A stretch of DNA of 64,000 nucleotides, taken from positions 12,896,001-12,960,000 of the forward strand of contig NC_090133.1 in NCBI RefSeq assembly GCF_040581485.1. Direction: 5' to 3'. This DNA is from Linepithema humile. Its lineage: Eukaryota > Arthropoda > Insecta > Hymenoptera > Formicidae. Below are positions 46,196 through 57,952 of the stretch, piece by piece. Each line of letters begins with the position of its first letter. Within the stretch, counting starts at the first letter, position 1. The notes under the pieces were generated by a model. It saw only the letters and a list, made by a program, of their open reading frames with translations. It was not told the origin of the DNA and did not search any database. The position numbers and the translations under genes were made by a program.

Positions 46196-47329
46196 ATATG
46201 TATAAAAGAAATATATAGAAAGATTAATGAAATGTGGTATAATAGGGCTCCTGGCGAAGGTCCACTAAAAAAACCTAACGCGCCGTTAGTGGAACCTCGA
46301 AGGTGGTGCGGAAGACCACTATTAATAATACTATTATAATTACTAATAAATACTATTATAATTACTAATAATACATTATTTTTACAATATTTTAACAAGA
46401 GTACAATAAATCTGACTGCATTTATAATATATGTTACCGTCTCCTCCACTCATCTCCATAGTACAGTAACTTTTGCTAATATGCAGTAGTTTAAAATAAA
46501 TGATTAAAAATGGAATAAAATATAATATGGCATATGGAGCATATATCATAGATTGTTGGTGTGAAAATTTTAATTATCTTTTATATAGAAATAATTCGCC
46601 TACATTTGACACGTTAAAATGTACACCGATCTCAGATTGAGATACTAGAGTGTACGAAAATTAAGTACATTATTGATCTCACTATTTGGATTCTCCGAAT
46701 GTACGAATAGAAAATTATTGAACGGAAGAAAAAATATCAGGACGCGAGTGACTAATTGTAAGTTGGGAAATAATTAAAAGTTTTACAGGTATGTAAAATC
46801 TTTCGAGTCGATAGACATAAATGCCAAAGCAAGCATGGCTAAACGAATAAGGCGAATGGCAAGAACATAGTATATGTTAAATTTACACTTTGTTGCAATA
46901 TTGCAAAATAACTTCATTTTTCTATTGACAATAGCAAATCTGAATTATTTCAAAAATTGTTAGTTTTAACATATGCGAATATTATTAATAAATATAAACT
47001 ATTATTTTTTAAGCAAAAAAAAGATTATTTGATAATTTACACTGTTAGAAACAAATGCGGAAAAAAGAAAAGAAAGTTGCGAGAAGCAAATCTCGAACAC
47101 GGGATTTTTCATATTCCAGCCACATGCCTTAGAAACACTTACTTCTTAGCATTTATCGTCTGTTGCGTCGGCTCGGTGGAAGGGAGACGGCGTTCTCTTC
47201 CATTGGTCGACCGGGTCGAGCTCACACGGATAGGGTGACGTCATCGGTTCTCGGTTGTATTAGTGTGATGCCGCCGCTCGTTTCTGGCAGCATTGCTCCC
47301 AACTCGAGGGTAGTAGCTCGAGAAGGGGT
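46175..47329 (+). repeat. Repeat copy C, first part
   Basis: Homologous to copy A (30241-31036 plus 41452-41755). It is interrupted at 47329 by CMC4 and resumes at 63006. Confidence 0.75.
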
Positions 47330-47529
47330 CCCACATAGCAAAATTTCATCCTACGGATGTCCGTGGGATGTAATGTAAAGGATTTTCAGATATCCCTGGG
47401 ATGTCTGTACAAAGCCGTAGGATATCCGTAGAGCATCCAAAATAAATCCCTGGAATATCCCTAGGATATCCTACATATGATTAAATTAGATCCCAACAAT
47501 GTCCTCTGGATATCTTTTTTTATCCAGAT

Positions 47530-48670
47530 AAAATTCAAATAAAATTATTGAATATAGGATGGTGTTAATAATCCGATCTTATATTCGAAATTATTTTGAA
47601 ACCTCATTCAATCAATAAAATGGTTGCGCAACATTATTTCATTAGTTGAATGAAATCATAAGACAATTCTAAATATAAAATCGGACTAAAATATAAATAC
47701 CACCTAGAAAAATATCTATTTTAAAAATAGTTAGAAATGAGAGGCGAAAAGAGCCGTTGCAAGGTGTTCGTGCATAAAATCAAATTATATTATGGATATG
47801 AATTACATTCAAAATCAAACGTTTCTGCCTATGTTAGGCCTTCTTCAGTGACATTATCAAAAATTACAAAATATTGTCTTAATAATCGAAACATTAAAAA
47901 TTAAATAAATCTATTTTAAATATATATTTATTTAAAATGTCTTTAAAAAATATATTTTTTTTTAATTTAAACAGAAATTGTTTAGTTTTAAGTTAAGGAA
48001 GCAATAAAACAGTAATCTTAATAAGTAACGTCTCTCTCTTTCTTTCTCGAAAAGTTTCATATTAATTATTATTTATATTTTAAAAAATTACGACAATCTC
48101 GCTTTAATGGCACCACTATCAAGATATTGTTTTATTACTACTTTTTATTACTCCTTTAAAACTAAACAATTTTTGAAACATTTTTTCAAAATACATATTT
48201 TTTTCAAATATTTTATATAGACATTTGACATGTAAGTATCTTTATGAGCATAAAGGAAAGATTATTAGCAAAACTTCTAAAAATAAAAGCTTCTATTATA
48301 TAACATTATTTTAAGAAATAGACACATTTCAAAAAAGGTAAAGTACGTATAAGTAATATAAATAATAGTACATTTGAAGCACAATTTATTATAAAATATG
48401 TAATTTTTTTTAAATTTTTTATTTACTATATAATGTAAAAATCACAATAAAAATAAAATTTGTATATATAAAAACGAAAACTAAAGATACGTCTTGTACA
48501 TTTCAAAATTGTACTAGTCACAGTGTTAGATATAAATTAATAAACTTAATATTACTAAATATTATAACTTAATATGAATAATATTACATACATAATATTT
48601 TATACATAAAATTGCTAATATTATGTATAAATTATACACATGAACAAAATATTTAAAAAAAGTATTGAAT
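47530..48670. other. AT-rich interior of CMC4, nothing recognised
   Basis: No open frame above background. Confidence 0.4.
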
Positions 48671-48673
48671 ATT

Positions 48674-48786
48674 TTATTGTGCAGCATTCAGTTTTTTTAT
48701 TTCTTCAGTTGCATGACGAAGCCATGATTTAATTGATTTCGAAATTTTGTGCTCGGTAGCTTGCGGGTATTTTAATTGAACTGCAC
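48674..48786 (-). pseudogene. DUF4806 last exon (CMC4)
   Basis: After a TTTGTAG acceptor it reads VQLKYPQATEHKISKSIKSW then LRHATEEIKKLNAAQ and stop. It aligns with the CMC1 last exon (KVHQNATDEEISAPIKIWLAHAKERM-like). Upstream exons on the minus strand would lie beyond 48800, where a TIR element is inserted; none is found. Too short for automatic frame finding, yet clear in comparison with CMC1. Confidence 0.65.
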
Positions 48787-49579
48787 CTACAAATACGTAT
48801 AAACATTTATATAACATAAATATAAACATATACCTCTTATATTTTTATTCTCAATATATTTTTAATTTTTTTAAACCAGATGTTTAATGAATTAGATGGA
48901 AAGTTAATCTAATTCTTATAATTTAATAACTAAATCTAATGTATGTATTATAATATGTATATGCATTATGTATAGGTTTATTAATGTAAATATCTATATG
49001 TTTAAGTGTGTGTTTATGTGTTTGTATGTGTGGGTATATATATATATATATGTCAATCGGCTACTTTGACGACTTCTGGCTACTGTGACGACCGTCGTCG
49101 AAATTTTATCGATCAATCGTATACCTTGACGACTGTCGTCATAATAACTATATCAATTAATCGATCATTTTGGCGACACTGTATAGATTGACGACATTAA
49201 ATCAGCGATTTCGATGACAGTAAACGAAAATTGTATAAATATATATATATAGCTTGGAATTTATTATTTTTAGTTTTATTGTAAATATAAACTGATTATG
49301 TAAAAATTTCAATTCGATACAGGGCAATAAAAGAATATATAATTATGATTATAATGATAATATAATCGAATAATTTTATGAACAAGAAATTGAAATTGAA
49401 AGCAAGAAAACAGCTATATAATGTATAAATATAAAATATGTATAAAACACAATTTCGAAATATAACTACAAAATTTCTAACTTATTTTGACTAACTTACA
49501 AAAACATTCATGCTTACATGGAAATGTTTTCTCCAATAAATAATACTTAACGAGAAATACCTCATACTGCACAACAAGA

Positions 49580-49750
49580 TTGCAGAAACATTGTGACAAC
49601 GTTTCATTGCAATATTGCAACATTGCATAAATGTGAAATATTGTTACAAGATTGCTGCAAGGTTGCAGCAACGGTAAAATGTCCGCTTTCAGAAATATTA
49701 CTAAATAACAATGTATCAATATTGCAATAAAATATGTATGCAACATTATT
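49580..49750. repeat. TTGCAA/CAATATTGCAAC-motif repeats
   Basis: Repeated short motifs of CAATATTGCAACATTGC type in both orientations. They look like a subterminal field of another CMC-like end, but no CCC tip is present. Confidence 0.4.
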
Positions 49751-49768
49751 TCGGAAATGTACGGTCAG

Positions 49769-50117
49769 ACTGGATCTTTTATGCTTAACATTTTTCATGT
49801 GAACTTATGTACATTTTTCACTTAGCAAGCTATGCGCCGGTATTTTTGATTTTGAAACTTAGTCTCAAGATCAACAAAGTAAAGCCTATCTCAGATATTA
49901 AAGCCTATTATTGAGATTGAAGATTAAAGATTGAAATTTCATTAATCAGAACAAAAAAAATTTAGCTCCTTTCATTCCGATCAAATTTCAATCTTTAATC
50001 TTCAATTTTCAAAGCGTAGTTTGATACAGACATAGTGGCACGTAAATTGCTAAGTGAAAAATGTACACAAATTAACATGAAAAATATTATTAGACATAAA
50101 AGATCCAATGTGACCGT
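49769..50117. mobile_element. Foldback with hairpin MITE inside
   Basis: The arms contain GGATCTTTTATGCTTAACAT and its near complement at 50080-50110. The loop is a hairpin MITE (49886-50035, arms ATTGAAGATTAAAGATTGAA) of the same family as 12641-12789. Confidence 0.7.
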
Positions 50118-50185
50118 ATAGTGATAAATTTTCTATTTATTTGATTATTATCATTTAGTTTAAAGGTAATAAAAATATAGATATA

Positions 50186-51067
50186 CAGGGTGAGTCATTT
50201 TAAGTGACGCACTGAAATTTCTCAAAAATTATAGGAGATACAGAAAAATGGTTCAGACAAAAGTTGTTCAGGACAATGGAGGTCACCTATTTGTGCTAGT
50301 GACTTTGACCTTGAAGTCAATTTTCAAGGTCATTTGAAGGTCAGAGTTATTTTTTAAAATGAAAACCCCTATTTTTGATTCCAAAATCTAATAGCTGGTG
50401 TCAAGAGCTTTTCAAAACACTATAATGAAGTTATTTTTCATTAAGTACTTTTCGAGTTATGAGGCTTGTAAATTACAGTATTTTGACATAAAATACAAAA
50501 TATCTTGTAAAACATTCAATTTTTGGGAATCTTACCTTAATACTTTTATGCATAAAATAATGAGACGAATCAATTGGTATAAAGAAAACACATAGTTGCT
50601 TTCAAGAAAAAGTATGCAGTTGCATGTTGCAAATTACATATTTTTTCTTGAAAGCAACTATGTGTTTTCTTTATACCAATTGATTCGTCTCATTATTTTA
50701 TGCATAAAAGTATTAAGGTAAAATTCCCAAAAATTGAATGTTTTACAAGATATTTTGTATTTTATGTCAAAATACTGTAATTTACAAGCCTCATAACTCG
50801 AAAAGTACTTAATGAAAAATAACTTCATTATAGTGTTTTGAAAAGCTCTTGACACCAGCTATTAGATTTTGGAATCAAAAATAGGGGTTTCCATTTAAAA
50901 AACACTTGTTAATCTTAAAATGACTTTGAAAATCGACTTCGAGGTCAAGTTCAAGGTCATCAACGGTTGGCTCCCTTTGAACCCTACAACTTTTGTACGA
51001 GTTATTTTTCGCTATCACCTATACCTTCGGAGTTATTTGCGTGGATGGATTAAAATGGCCCACCCTG
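50186..51067. mobile_element. 882-bp palindromic MITE
   Basis: Ends CAGGGTGAGTCATTTTAAGT and CACCCTG, flanked by TA. The long arms meet near 50626. Each arm carries TGACCTTGAAGTCAATTTTC or its counterpart CAAGGTCAT. The inner ~240 bp of the arms (about 50398-50595) match the MITE at 61616-62493 although the ends do not. The frames read in the two arms are mirror images and not genes. Confidence 0.85.
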
Positions 51068-51458
51068 TATAGATTTTTTATATTAATTTTTGCACAAGCA
51101 TTTTTTTTTATGTTCTCTAATTAATTCTTATAATAAGTATTGCATAATTGATGGAATATTCGCATTTAAATTTTTTATCAAAAAATGTGTTTTAATTGTT
51201 TCATTTAATACACAAATAAGCACATTTAATTATTTCATATAATATGATAGGGTCGCCAAACTAATCAAACAATATATCATTGTACATAATTTTGGACTGT
51301 CGTCGAAATAGCCAATCCATAGTTAATTGCTTATACATTAACTTTCTGACGTATACATTGCAAAAATTTTTGTGATGTATACGTCGGGAAGTCAATGTAC
51401 TCTAATGTATACAATAATATAGCGTATTTGTCACTGTCGTCAAAATAGCCAATTGACA

Positions 51459-51836
51459 TATATATATATATATATACGTAGTATATATTCAATTGTTCAT
51501 AAGTTATACATTCACTAAATTTGTTAATAAAACAAACATTTATATCTCCTACATATACATAATTCTTGTTATCTTTCAAAGAACTAGTTATTCTTAAAGA
51601 TGCATGTATTATGTTACCTTGTTTATGTCATAAGTTAAGAATATTATGTTACCTTGTTTACGCAACAATTAATGATGACTTAAATATTAGTAACTATAGT
51701 CTTTTTTTACTGTAAATAAACAAACTCCTCCTGCAATATAATTTAAAACAATAATGTTGAATCCTATTTTCACTATACTATACATATACATAGTATTACA
51801 TACGTAAAACTAACTTATTTGTAATAATTATATATA
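51459..51836. other. AT-rich spacer, nothing recognised
   Basis: CMC4 sequence between two insertions. Confidence 0.4.
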
Positions 51837-51844
51837 TAATTATG

Positions 51845-53985
51845 AGCTGGTTGAAGTTTGGAACGTTCCTGGAACGATTTTTTAAAAATGATTTGTCGCT
51901 TTTGTCCTTTTGCAGGGAGGAAGTTTTGAGACCTACAAACAAAGTACAAAAGAGACCGATCCGATACATGCGTCGAAAGACATCCTTATACCCAAAAAAC
52001 CACCCCCAAAATCACTTAAACAATTCTAGACAAGCTAAAAATGATTTGTCGCACTTTTCCTTCTGCGCGGAGAAAGTTCCGAGGCCCTCACACGACATGC
52101 AAAAAAAACCGATTCGATACATGCGTCGGAAGACACCCTTATACCCGAAAAACCACCCCCAAAATCACTTAAACAATTCTAGACAAGCTAAAAATGATTT
52201 GTCGCTCTTTTCCTTTTGCACGGAGAAAGTTCCGAGATTTTCACACGACATGCAAAAAAGACCGATTCGATACATGCGTCGGAAGACATTCTTATACTCG
52301 AAAAACCACCCCCAAAATGACTTAAACCATTCTAGCCAAGCTAAAAATGACTTGTCGCTCTTTTCTTTCTGCACGGAGAAAGTTTCGAGGCCCACACACA
52401 ACATGTAAAAAAGACCGATTCAATACATGCGTCGGAAAACACCCTTATACCCGAAAAACCACCCCCAAAATCACTTAAACCATACTAGCCAAGCTAAAAA
52501 TGACTTGTCGCTCTTTTACTTTTGCACGGAGAAAGTTCCGAGACCCTCGCACGACATGCAAAAAAGACCGATTTGATACATGCGTCGGAAGACATCCTTA
52601 TACCCGAAAAACCACCTCCAAAATCACTTAAACCATTCTAGCCAAGCTAAAAATGACTTGTCGCTCTTTTCTTTCTGCACGGAGAAAGTTCCGAGACCCT
52701 CACACGACATGCAAAAGAGACCGATCCGATACATGCGTCGGTAGACACCCTTTTGGGGGTGGTTTTTAGGGTAAAAGAGTGGTTTCCGACGCATGTATCG
52801 GTTCGGTCTCTTTTGCATGTCGTGTGAGGGCCTCAGAACTTCTTTTATGCGAAAGTAGAAAAGCGACAAATCATTTTTAGTTTAAGGAGAATCGTTTAAT
52901 TAATTTTGGAGGTGGTTTTTCAAATATAAGAGTGTTTCCGACGCATGTATCAAATCGGTCTCTTTTGCATTTCGTGTGAGGGCCTTGGAACTTTCTCCGT
53001 GCAAAAGGAAAAAAGCGACAAATCATTTTTAGCTTGTCTAGAATTGTTTAAGTGATTTTGGGGGTGGTTTTTCGGGTATAAGGGTATCTTCCGACGCATG
53101 TATCGGTTCGGTCTCTTTTGCATGTCGTGTAAGGGCCTCAGAACTTTCTCTATGCAAAAGTAAAAGAGCGACAAATCATTTTTAGTTTGAGGAGAATTGT
53201 TTAATTGATTTTGAGGGTGGTTTTTCGAGTATAAGGGTGTCTTCCGACGCATGTATCAAATCGGTCTTTTTTGCATGTCGTGTAAGGGCCTCGGAACTTT
53301 CTCCGTGCAAAAGGAAAAAAGCGACAAATCATTTTTAGCTTGGCTAGAATGGTTTAAGTGATTTTGTGGGTGGTTTTTCGGGTATAAGGGTGTCTTCCGA
53401 CGCATGTATCGAATCGGTCTCTTGTGCATGTCGTGTGAGGGCCTCGGAACTTTCTCTATGCTAAAGGAGAAGAGCGACAAGTTATTTTTTGTAAGGCGAG
53501 AATTTTTTAGACGCTCTGGGGTGGTTTTTCAAGTATAAGGGTGTCTTCCGACGCATGTATCGAATCGGTCTTTTTTGCATGTCGTGTGAGGGCCTCGGAA
53601 CTTTCTCCGTGCAAAAGGAATAGAGCGACAAGTCATTTTTAGCTTGGCTAGAATGGTTTAAGTGATTTTGGGGGTGGTTTTTCGGGTATAAGGGTGTCTT
53701 CCGACGCATGTATCGAATCGGTCTTTTTTGCATGTTGTGTGAGGGCCTCGGAACTTTCTCCGTGCAAAAGGAAAAGTGCGACAAATCATTTTTAGCTTGT
53801 CTAGAATTGTTTAAGTGATTTTGGGGGTGGTTTTTCGGGTATAAGGGTGTCTTCCGACGCATGTATCGGATCGGTCTCTTTTGTACTTTGTTTGTGGGTC
53901 TCAAAACTTCCTCCCTGCAAAAGGACAAAAGCGACAAATCATTTTTAAAAAATCGTTCCAGGAACGTTCCAAACTTCAACCAGCT
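51845..53985. mobile_element. Foldback-type element made of 153-bp repeats
   Basis: A 2141-bp element flanked by TAATTATG on both sides (51837-51844 and 53986-53993), an 8-bp target duplication. The ends are AGCTGGTTGAAGTTTGGAAC and its exact complement. The whole element is tandem 153-bp units: about six on the left arm and about eight inverted on the right, turning over near 52750. Each unit has a period divisible by three and therefore gives open frames such as KRPIRYMRRKTPLYPKNHPQ; these are by-products, not genes. The layout is that of Drosophila FB elements. No transposase is encoded. Confidence 0.9.
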
Positions 53986-53999
53986 TAATTATGTTATAA

Positions 54000-54343
54000 A
54001 TATATATATATATAGCATAAAAATTAATATAAAATATAAATAAATATTGATAAGATATAAATAAAAATTGTAGTAGTGGTGTTCTACTAGCCAACATCTC
54101 TCAAACATAACCTTATTTATAATATATATAGAAAGATAACCTGCGTATGATATAATAATTTTAGATTTTAATAATTATCTGTTTAATAATTATCAATTTA
54201 ATAGTTCCTGACGCCTTATATGTTATCGCTTATGCGCCTTTTTTCGTTTTTTAAGGAAGAATCACAGCACAAAACTTACACTTCACTGCCTGCGTGATTC
54301 TCAATGTTCACCGATCTACGACACTAGAATTCAATTCGAGTTG
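54000..54343. other. CMC4 spacer, nothing recognised
   Basis: AT-rich DNA between the Foldback element and the Gypsy LTR. Confidence 0.4.
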
Positions 54344-54690
54344 TGTTACGAGCGTATAGCTACGTAATAGATTATTTAGAATAAGTCGGGACACGTTTGT
54401 GGAAAAAATCTTTATTCGGTGTTGCTGGTTTGAGCTTTGATCGAGAACTGAACTGGCGAGAATGATCTTCGTTTAAGGTGCTGTAGGAAAATCGTAGCGG
54501 CGGAATGTTTATTGGAAGGAAGCGGTTTTGTCAAAAGGAAAATATGCGTTAGGCATAGGGACAGCGTTTATGTTTATTGCAGTCATCGAAGGGTCATGTG
54601 TTTAGAATCAAGAAGGAGTAAAGATAAAAAAGGTTCAAAGGTTCGAATAAGAAGAGTAATATAAGAAACTATAAGTTGCGGCACGTAACA
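54344..54690 (-). repeat. Gypsy 3' LTR
   Basis: 347 bp, paired with 61221-61567. The sequence just inside it is a purine run on the minus strand (AAGGGGGGAGA, at 54691-54701), the polypurine tract. Confidence 0.9.
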
Positions 54691-54937
54691 TCTCCCCCCT
54701 TAGGAATGAAGATCTTTCTCGAAGTAGAAAAATACATTTAAGATCTTATTTCTCTAAATTAACGCAGTAACTTAATCTAGTATTACAATGATCAGAAAAA
54801 TTAATATTCAACGATGTTCTAACAATGAGGTATAACGTAGTCTTATACTCTAACATACACATATATAGGTTCTTATACTATGTCATTAATTCGCAATGTT
54901 AAATTTCCTTAAGACGATACAATAGTTGTGTTTTGTC

Positions 54938-55834
54938 TTACACGCGTTCAAGTTTTGACAATCGATTATTACGAGAGCGAGAACGTCGGATCTCGTTATT
55001 TGTTCCATGTCCCTCTCTTTCGATACGAAGGGATTCTTCGCTGTCGGTTGGTACCGATATAAAGGTAACTTCGCGTTGCGTAGCTGTCGGATGAGCACTA
55101 CGAGTGGTTATATTATTATTAAAACAGTTGTTAAAATACTGAACGCAGCCTTCCTTAGGTATACAACATAATTTAAAAATGTGAACGAACTTACTAATCA
55201 ATGAACATTTTACCGTTATATAGATAATAACTAATCCTATCATAGTATATAATATATAATAAAACCAACTCAAGGTCTTTTCATATAAGGTTTTAGTTCG
55301 GTGATGTTTGCCTATCTCATTTGCTTCTTTATATAATTCGTCCAAACTAGAACTAGCTGTTTTTAACAAATTAATATCTAAGTGAGGTGTTTTACCAATG
55401 TTTAACAATTGAAGCTCTGAAATATTAACATTACTTTCTTTGATATCTTCGCATAATTTGTTTGTACTAAGATTAACGTTAGGAATAAAATCTTTGTCAA
55501 TGGTATCGATTATGCTTATAGTTTGGGTATGTAATAATACATTATCCGAAATGGCATCACATTCCGGGGATAGTTTAACTAAACCAGTTAAAAGTAGTTG
55601 TGTTTGACGCGGCTTGTCGTCTTTACATAAAATGTGAAGGGTCTCCTCCCGCGGCGCAGTATAAAGCCACGAGTTCGCAGATTGTAATTGATACCAGACA
55701 GTATTATGAATTTTCATTACACGGATATCGCATTCTTTCAATATGTTTTCTAATCTAGCGGATTTCAGTAGTTCCGATTCGCAAGTATGGACGGTCGAAA
55801 TCTGGTACAATAGGTCCGTTTGCTTGCAAATCAT
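54938..55834 (-). CDS. env: Gypsy env-like protein, N-terminally short
   Basis: A 298-codon frame whose ATG overlaps the preceding stop in an ATGA. It shows a Cys- and Trp-containing ectodomain segment, one transmembrane stretch (about residues 190-212: WFYYILYTMIGLVIIYITV) and a basic cytoplasmic tail. This is the layout of the C-terminal half of insect errantivirus Env, which is related to baculovirus F proteins. Known Env proteins are roughly 450-600 residues with a signal peptide and furin site; neither is seen here, so the surface-half coding region is missing. An env mRNA would normally be spliced, and I cannot see that. Function as an envelope protein is unlikely. Confidence 0.6.
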   Translation of the reverse strand: MICKQTDLLYQISTVHTCESELLKSARLENILKECDIRVMKIHNTVWYQLQSANSWLYTAPREETLHILCKDDKPRQTQLLLTGLVKLSPECDAISDNVLLHTQTISIIDTIDKDFIPNVNLSTNKLCEDIKESNVNISELQLLNIGKTPHLDINLLKTASSSLDELYKEANEIGKHHRTKTLYEKTLSWFYYILYTMIGLVIIYITVKCSLISKFVHIFKLCCIPKEGCVQYFNNCFNNNITTRSAHPTATQREVTFISVPTDSEESLRIEREGHGTNNEIRRSRSRNNRLSKLERV

Positions 55835-57952
55835 TGCGTCGTTAAAGGAAAATATGCGCGTTTTAATTTATTGACATGCAAGATTTGATTGCGTTTGCCT
55901 CTTTTAATTTCATAATTTACGTCGTTCAGTTTACGTGTAATTTGGAATGGTCCGTCGTATTGATCAGACAATTTTTTACTGCCTGTTCTGACCGTTTCGT
56001 GTAAAACATAAACGTATTCTCCTGGATCTAAAACTAATGGTTTCATTTTCTTATCGTAATATTCTTTTGCTGACTCTTTAGCCTTTTGTAAATTATTCTT
56101 TTTTTCTTAGGTAATTCAATCTATTCGTTAAATCTGCGAGAAATTCCTCATGAGTGATTCCTTGTCTCGGTTCTACAAGTACGGAAGGAAGTCGCGGTTT
56201 TCGTCCAAATACTAGTTCGTACGGAGATATTTTTGTTCCTTCGTGATAAGCGGTATTATAAGAGAACATAGCGGCATCTAGAAATGAATCCCAATTATTT
56301 TGATTTTGATTAATATATGGTTTAAGGTATTCAGCTAATACGTGATGTGAGCGCTCTAATGCTCCATTTGACTGAGGGTGGTAAACGCTTGTTTTTACCT
56401 GTTTGATTTTAAAGATCTTTGCAATTCCTTTCATTAACTCTCCTGAAATGTTACTACCTTGATCGGACAACAATTCTTTAGGTGAACCATAGGTATAAAT
56501 ATATTTATTGACGATTTTATCAGCTATAGTCGTACTGTTTGTGTCTAGCAATGGATAAGCCGTGCAGAATTTCGTTAATTGATCCTGTGTGGTTAAGATG
56601 TATTTATGTCCTTCCTCTGTTTCCGGCAAAGGACCCACAATGTCGATCGCTACCTTTTCAAATGCCTCACTTGGAGTGTCAGTAATTAACATGGGTGCTC
56701 TTGTTTTTACTCTAACTAATTTTCGTTTTTGACAATCATGGCAAGCTTTTATATAATTTTTTACGTCTTGTTTCATACCATCCCATGAGTAGTATTGTTG
56801 TATTCGTTTTAAAGTTTTTGTTACGCCTTTGTGACCTCTGATCGCTGAATTATGTAGTTCTGTTAAAATATTTTGTTTTATTATTGGATCAACAATTTCT
56901 TGTGTTAACGATTCTAATAGATATACTTTAATTGGTGTATCTTTAAATATATATTTTATCATTTGAGTTATTTTTATTTTATTGTTAGCGTCTCCTATAG
57001 GTGCTATCGAAATTATCGTTTGGTTATGTGCAATTACATATTCTTTTAGTTTAATTAAGCAATTAAAAATATCTTCCATATTTATTGGGGTATTTTTATT
57101 TTCGCGTGTAACGAGATTTATTTCGATTAGATGCTTCTTTTTCTTAATTTTAATATTTCCCGGTGTGAGCGTTATGTTTTCTGCTTTATTACCGTTTTTA
57201 GAAAGAGAAATTTTAATTTTAGGAGAAGAGTTTACTTCTTTCACTAAAAGACCTTTTATGCTACCTGAAATTTGAGGGATTATATTATCTGTTTCCCACA
57301 ATGAATCATTTAGTGCGTGTTGTAAAAATAAGCTATAGCTCAAATTCGCATCGCTACTACCTGAAGCTTGTATCTGAAAGGTCATTATTTGCGGATTTCT
57401 AGAGAGTGCATCTGCATTTGTATTTAGTTTTTCTTCTTTGTATACGACTTTATAATTATATTCTTCTAATTTTAATCGCCAGCGCATTAGTCGGGATGAT
57501 GGATCTTTAACATTAAAGAGCCAAGTTAACGGCTTGTGATCCGTGATAATTTTAAATGGTTTACCGTACAAGTAAGGTCGAAAATGTTTCACTGCCCAGA
57601 CAATAGCTAAAAGTTCTTTTTCCGTTGTGTCGTAATTTTTTTCTGCTTTATTTAATATTCGTGAAGCGTAACCAATGGGAAGATCGCTGCCTATTTCACC
57701 TTGTGATAAGATTGCACCGATTCCTTCATCGCTTGCATCAGTAGTTAATAAAAATTCTTTATCAAAATCTGGATATTGTAAAATAGGTTCTCTCGATAGT
57801 AACTGTTTTAGTTTTTCATAATTAATTTGTTGCCTCATTTCCCATTTAAATGGTACATTTTTTCTGAGGAGCGAAGTAAATGGTTCTGTAATTTTGCTGA
57901 AATTTTTAATAAACCTACGATAGTACCCTACAAGTCCTAAAAATTGTTTTAC
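55831..57952 (-). pseudogene. pol: Gypsy pol: RNase H and integrase
   Basis: This continues the reverse transcriptase frame after the stop at 57953-57955. RNase H motifs are FLLTTDASDEGIGAILSQ, KELLAIVWAVKHF and TDHKPLTWL. Integrase follows, with the HHCC zinc finger (HNSAIRGHKGV, CHDCQ) and the D,D,E triad (VAIDIVGPLP, LLSDQGSN, NGALERSHH). A frameshift at an A-run near 56095 ends the main frame at 56093; the C-terminal integrase tail continues in another frame (LDPGEYVYVLHE, YDGPFQITRKL) to 55831. Not functional as a single polyprotein. Confidence 0.85.

Larger units (their letters stand above)
42684..47296. repeat. Palindrome III (about 1.1-kb arms)
   Basis: Repeat copy B (42684-43775, minus) and copy C (46175-47296, plus) pair as x and 89977-x over much of their length and differ at few positions. 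The 2.4-kb spacer between them holds AT-rich low-complexity DNA, a gene candidate and a 51-bp minisatellite. Confidence 0.8.
49051..51458. mobile_element. TIR element nested in CMC4
   Basis: Ends TGTCAATCGGCTACTTTGAC and the complement of TGTCAATTGGCTATTTTGAC, each facing TA repeats. Further TTGACGAC/GTCGTC motifs follow inside each end. It encodes no transposase. It contains a foldback (49769-50117) and a MITE (50186-51067). The superfamily is unknown. Confidence 0.65.

Noticed and set aside
50398..50855. Mirror-image 65-residue proteins FFIKYFSSYEACKLQYFDIK
   Set aside because: They come from the two arms of a palindromic MITE; the related MITE at 61616 does not keep the frame.
51842..53979. 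Several long open frames with KRPIRYMRRKT repeats
   Set aside because: They are produced on both strands by the 153-bp tandem units of a Foldback-type element; there is no start context, intron or domain.
51845..53985. CRISPR-like direct repeats
   Set aside because: Units are 153 bp, contiguous without spacers, and inverted halfway; eukaryotic context.
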